Positions 21,825 to 23,924 of a stretch of DNA of 23,924 nucleotides are shown here, piece after piece. Source of the stretch: Thermoplasmata archaeon (GTDB lineage: Archaea > Thermoplasmatota > Thermoplasmata > Thermoplasmatales > Thermoplasmataceae); NCBI GenBank assembly GCA_021833045.1, contig JAKBGP010000005.1, positions 1-23,924 of the forward strand, read 5' to 3'. The translations under genes and the position numbers were made by a program. The stretch's first letter is position 1. Every line of letters begins with the position of its first letter. The notes under the pieces are model-generated. The model searched no databases and was not told the DNA's origin. It was given only the letters and a program-made list of their open reading frames with translations.

Positions 21825-21935
21825 ATGAATAGATATGAATCAAGAAGAAAAGACGATATTGTCTGGGGCCTTCTTATTTCTGGACTTGTAGGGTGTGTTC
21901 TTCTATTCCTTTTTGGGCTTTCCTTGGTTATTTGA
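21825..21935 (+). CDS. 36-residue single-helix membrane protein, copy 2
   Basis: The frame reads MNRYESRRKDDIVWGLLISG and then a hydrophobic helix ending LSLVI. It has exactly the length of the protein at 13694 and lies at the same place behind the two-helix gene. The nucleotide sequences differ clearly while the plan is kept, which supports translation. A TATA-like ATTAATACAAATTT lies upstream. Function unknown. Confidence 0.6.
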   Translation: MNRYESRRKDDIVWGLLISGLVGCVLLFLFGLSLVI

Positions 21936-22120
21936 TGAGTTGTGGAATTCCTCTTAAAGCCAATATATCAGGGTCGTTATCTATCCTCATGTTCGCCATT
22001 GGCATTCATCTGATACTCACGGCCATATAATCCATTTAGTTTCATTGAAAATTTAGGTTTTATGCATAATAAGAAGGGCTTATGCTTTTGGCCTGATCTG
22101 AAACCAGCAAGCTCTATTTT

Positions 22121-22136
22121 TGTTACTACAGTATCA
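22121..22136. promoter_or_regulatory. Palindromic operator, site D
   Basis: TGTTACTACAGTATCA corresponds to site B (13871) in the second copy of the module, with one base changed in the centre. The surrounding TTTTTGTTACT and CATAATT are also conserved. The stretch 21936-22120 shows no gene. Confidence 0.55.
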
Positions 22137-22195
22137 TAATTCTATCCTATCATGTTTTCATTCGAGGTCTCCCGCACTTTTTCATTTCACCTGCT

Positions 22196-22207
22196 TTCTT
22201 TATATCC
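22196..22207 (+). promoter_or_regulatory. TATA box of non-coding module, copy 2
   Basis: TTTCTTTATATCC matches the TATA box at 13947 and lies about 30 bases before the conserved CGAGGGG block. Confidence 0.5.
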
Positions 22208-22228
22208 CCCTGTTAAAAGAATATTATT

Positions 22229-22325
22229 CGAGGGGCCTATTTCACGGTTTAACCCCTATGAACTCACCTTCATGGGATAATTGTCCACACTCTTCCGTGT
22301 GGAAATTCCCAATGGAGAGGGGCAA
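22229..22325 (+). ncRNA. Candidate structured RNA or DNA element, copy 2
   Basis: The block is nearly identical to 13979-14045, then diverges while keeping hairpin potential. CCACAC (about 22284) pairs perfectly with GTGTGG across the loop TCTTCC. In copy 1 the fourth stem pair is U-A instead of C-G. AGGGG (22231-22235) pairs with CCCCT as in copy 1. A 25-codon frame from ATG 22258 exists here, but copy 1 stops after seven codons. No HTH gene follows this copy. Confidence 0.5.
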
Positions 22326-22424
22326 GGGGCCATGATTCTGTACACTGCATCAACATGTCAAAATTAGTGTCTTTACCCTATTAGTAAGGAATTTAGAATC
22401 CTTTATGAATATACTATAATTTTA

Positions 22425-23168
22425 TTATTTCCTAAATTTTTTTACAATTTTTTTTCCAAACTCACTTTCCTTTGTCAATTCAATTACAGCATCAATAATT
22501 TCTCTATTTGTATAGTCTAGCTTATCAATATCATCATGCAGAGCAAATTGAATAGCGAACACAGAGAAAGAAAATTGAGCGATTGTTTCCCAATAAAACT
22601 TGTTGTTTTTTACTACCTTTCCAGAATTTATATTGCAATAAAATGAATCCTCCCTTATTTTTTTAATTAACCTGCAATCATTTTCTATGATGTGTTTTTT
22701 AATAAAACCAGATGTAATCTCATTAATTTCTCTTGGATTTGCATTTTCTGAATTAAATTTCTTATTCACGGCAATTGCAACTCTTTTCTTTTCTTTTTGA
22801 TTCAGCTCAGTTTGTTTTGAAATCTTATCTATAAAAGTCTTGTTGTTATATTGCACATTTGATGCATCTAAAAAAGGTAAAAATTGTTTAAAAATATCTT
22901 AAAGAAATTCAATCTTTTCGACGTGATTCTGGAATATATCCTTTTCAGTATATTCATGGAAATTTGAATTTATCTGTAAATCTTTTCCCAGTTCACTATT
23001 TAAATATAAAAATAGACATTTCCCTAATTCCTCAAATGATAATTCGACAAGTGCAGGAGAATAATTTTTTAAATTTTTATTACGGTGCAATTTAGATGCA
23101 GCTATTAAGAGTCCGCATGAATTATTTAGACAAACTCTTATATCATCAGATGTGTATTTTTTTTGCAT
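22425..23168 (-). pseudogene. AbiV-like HEPN abortive-infection gene with one in-frame stop
   Basis: Two minus-strand frames, 23168-22899 (89 residues) and 22856-22425 (143 residues from GTG), are in the same frame, separated only by TAA at 22901-22899. Together they give 247 residues, normal for AbiV. The first part carries the AbiV-type HEPN pattern: LIAASKLHRN, then YSPALVELSFEELGK (EELGK at 46-50), and H82 in NHVEKI. The family blocks phage by acting on translation or RNA in the host. The stop falls after EKIEFL and the frame reads on naturally (DIFKQFLPFLDASN). A recent nonsense mutation is most likely; it could also be read through or miscalled. The gene is AT-rich. Confidence 0.6.
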
Positions 23169-23358
23169 AAAGAAGTTATATTTATACTATTTTTAAAATC
23201 TTCCATCATCTTCAGACTAACACTATCAGTGTGGTTACACTAAAACAGGGCAAGGATAGGAAGACGGCCAGAAGATAAGTAAAATCTGAATCCTAAATTG
23301 TTAATGCAATAACAAAATTTAAAACAATAGTTGGGGAAAATTTATAAAATAAACTTAA

Positions 23359-23401
23359 TAATAGTGACGGTAGAGTGATGACATGATCACCGTCACTATT
23401 A
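23359..23401. repeat. Right iteron dyad (13-bp inverted repeat)
   Basis: TAATAGTGACGGT (23359-23371) is the exact reverse complement of ACCGTCACTATTA (23389-23401), with AGTGAT and ATCAC as further half-sites in the 17-base centre. The motif is that of the left array (TCACTACCG). It is flanked by AT-rich DNA. Confidence 0.7.
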
Positions 23402-23703
23402 CCGTCACTAATTGAGGAGATAGTAATTTAGGTATCCCACAACACATCAGTGACGGTAGTGACGGAAATGACGACATGTTTACGTGCAAATCATCACTTT
23501 TTTGACTTAAAATTAAATGGAGAACCTGTAAATAACCGCATAATTTTTATATAATTATTTACTAAGTTTTGTCATGTCATGGATCTCTAAAAAACTGATT
23601 TTGACATAGTAAAACAAAGGTTCCACAAGTAAAATTATTAAACGTGTTAAAACTGTGATTTTTTGATGTTTTACCGTCACTTCATTTACTAGCATCCGTC
23701 ACT
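23401..23703. repeat. Further right-end iterons
   Basis: ACCGTCACTA follows the dyad at 23401. AGTGACGGT, AGTGACGGA and AATGACGAC stand at 23449, 23458 and 23467 with a 9-bp period, opposite in strand to the left array. Single sites are ACCGTCACT at 23673 and TCCGTCACT at 23695. The stretch 23169-23801 has no gene. In the circular form these sites and the left array would lie on either side of attP and the integrase. Confidence 0.7.
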
Positions 23704-23801
23704 AATGCCCTATTTTACAGGATTTGTAGAAAATATTAAATCAATTGCATGTCTAAAAACTACAATTACCAAACACATCTGTTAGTTAGTAAGATTATAA
23801 G

Positions 23802-23815
23802 GCTTGAACCCTATT
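23802..23815 (-). repeat. Inverted arm of the attachment site, right copy
   Basis: GCTTGAACCCTATT is the exact reverse complement of 131-144 at the other end of the element. Confidence 0.75.
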
Positions 23816-23821
23816 GAACAT

Positions 23822-23839
23822 GAATACCGGTGGGCCCGT
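23822..23839 (+). repeat. attR core
   Basis: It repeats 109-126, the 3' end of tRNA-Arg, with A23826 instead of C113. No other part of the tRNA precedes it, so it is the far attachment site and marks the right end of the element. Bases 23840-23924 should be host chromosome; I see no gene in them. Confidence 0.85.
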
Positions 23840-23924
23840 GACTGGCAAAGTGTAAAAACACACTTTTTTATTTTTGCAAATGAAACAATAGTGGAAATTT
23901 TCGTGGTACTCTCCTTATGAAATC

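Noticed and set aside
22120..22335. 71-codon frame over the conserved non-coding block
   Set aside because: The corresponding frame in the first copy stops after seven codons of the conserved part, so nucleotide conservation is not explained by this protein.

Overview
The window looks like one complete integrated genetic element of about 23.7 kb from an acidophilic euryarchaeon. Thermoplasmatales is my best guess. Archaeal signs are TATA boxes about 25 bases before probable leaderless starts, GGTGA/GGAGGT ribosome binding sites, an archaeal-style tRNA without an encoded CCA, an archaeal integrase and a PrimPol-type replication gene. The genus is not determined by anything I can see.

Boundaries: an intact tRNA-Arg(TCG) lies at 52-125. 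Its 3' end (109-126) is repeated with one mismatch at 23822-23839. A 14-bp sequence just inside each end (131-144 and 23802-23815) forms an inverted pair, so a plausible attP can be rebuilt. The tyrosine integrase sits just inside the tRNA end.

Layout: (1) 159-1932, integrase, a six-copy 9-bp iteron array and a zinc-ribbon gene remnant. (2) 1933-6888, a minus-strand regulator-mod-res operon encoding a type III-like restriction-modification system. (3) 6889-6988, a divergent control region full of GGTATTA/GGTAATA sites. (4) 6989-12706, a tightly overlapping plus-strand replication operon: AbrB-like regulator, small protein, PrimPol, Walker ATPase, small basic protein, two unknown proteins, two proteins with Sm/Hfq-like C-terminal halves, and a Cys-rich protein. 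(5) 12707-16566, a repeat-rich accessory region with small membrane proteins, an HTH protein, an HNH/zinc protein and four unusual structured units. (6) 16567-18768, AT-rich membrane-protein genes and a second, short tyrosine recombinase. (7) 18772 to about 20343, an IS1634-like (IS4-superfamily) insertion sequence. (8) 20457-22330, a small winged-helix protein, an acidic protein, and a second copy of the membrane-protein/non-coding module of region 5. (9) 22425-23168, an AbiV-like HEPN gene broken by one in-frame stop. (10) 23200-23840, a second iteron cluster and attR.

How it may work together: the integrase moves the element in and out of tRNA-Arg, PrimPol and ATPase replicate it (possibly at the iterons that flank attP in the circular form), and the RM system and AbiV are defence cargo. 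The duplicated two-helix membrane proteins resemble in architecture the major capsid proteins of spindle-shaped archaeal viruses, so this may be a provirus or a plasmid-virus hybrid; that is inference. The most unusual signal is a family of four units, each with complementary arms that covary between copies around an insert of exactly 30 unrelated bases.
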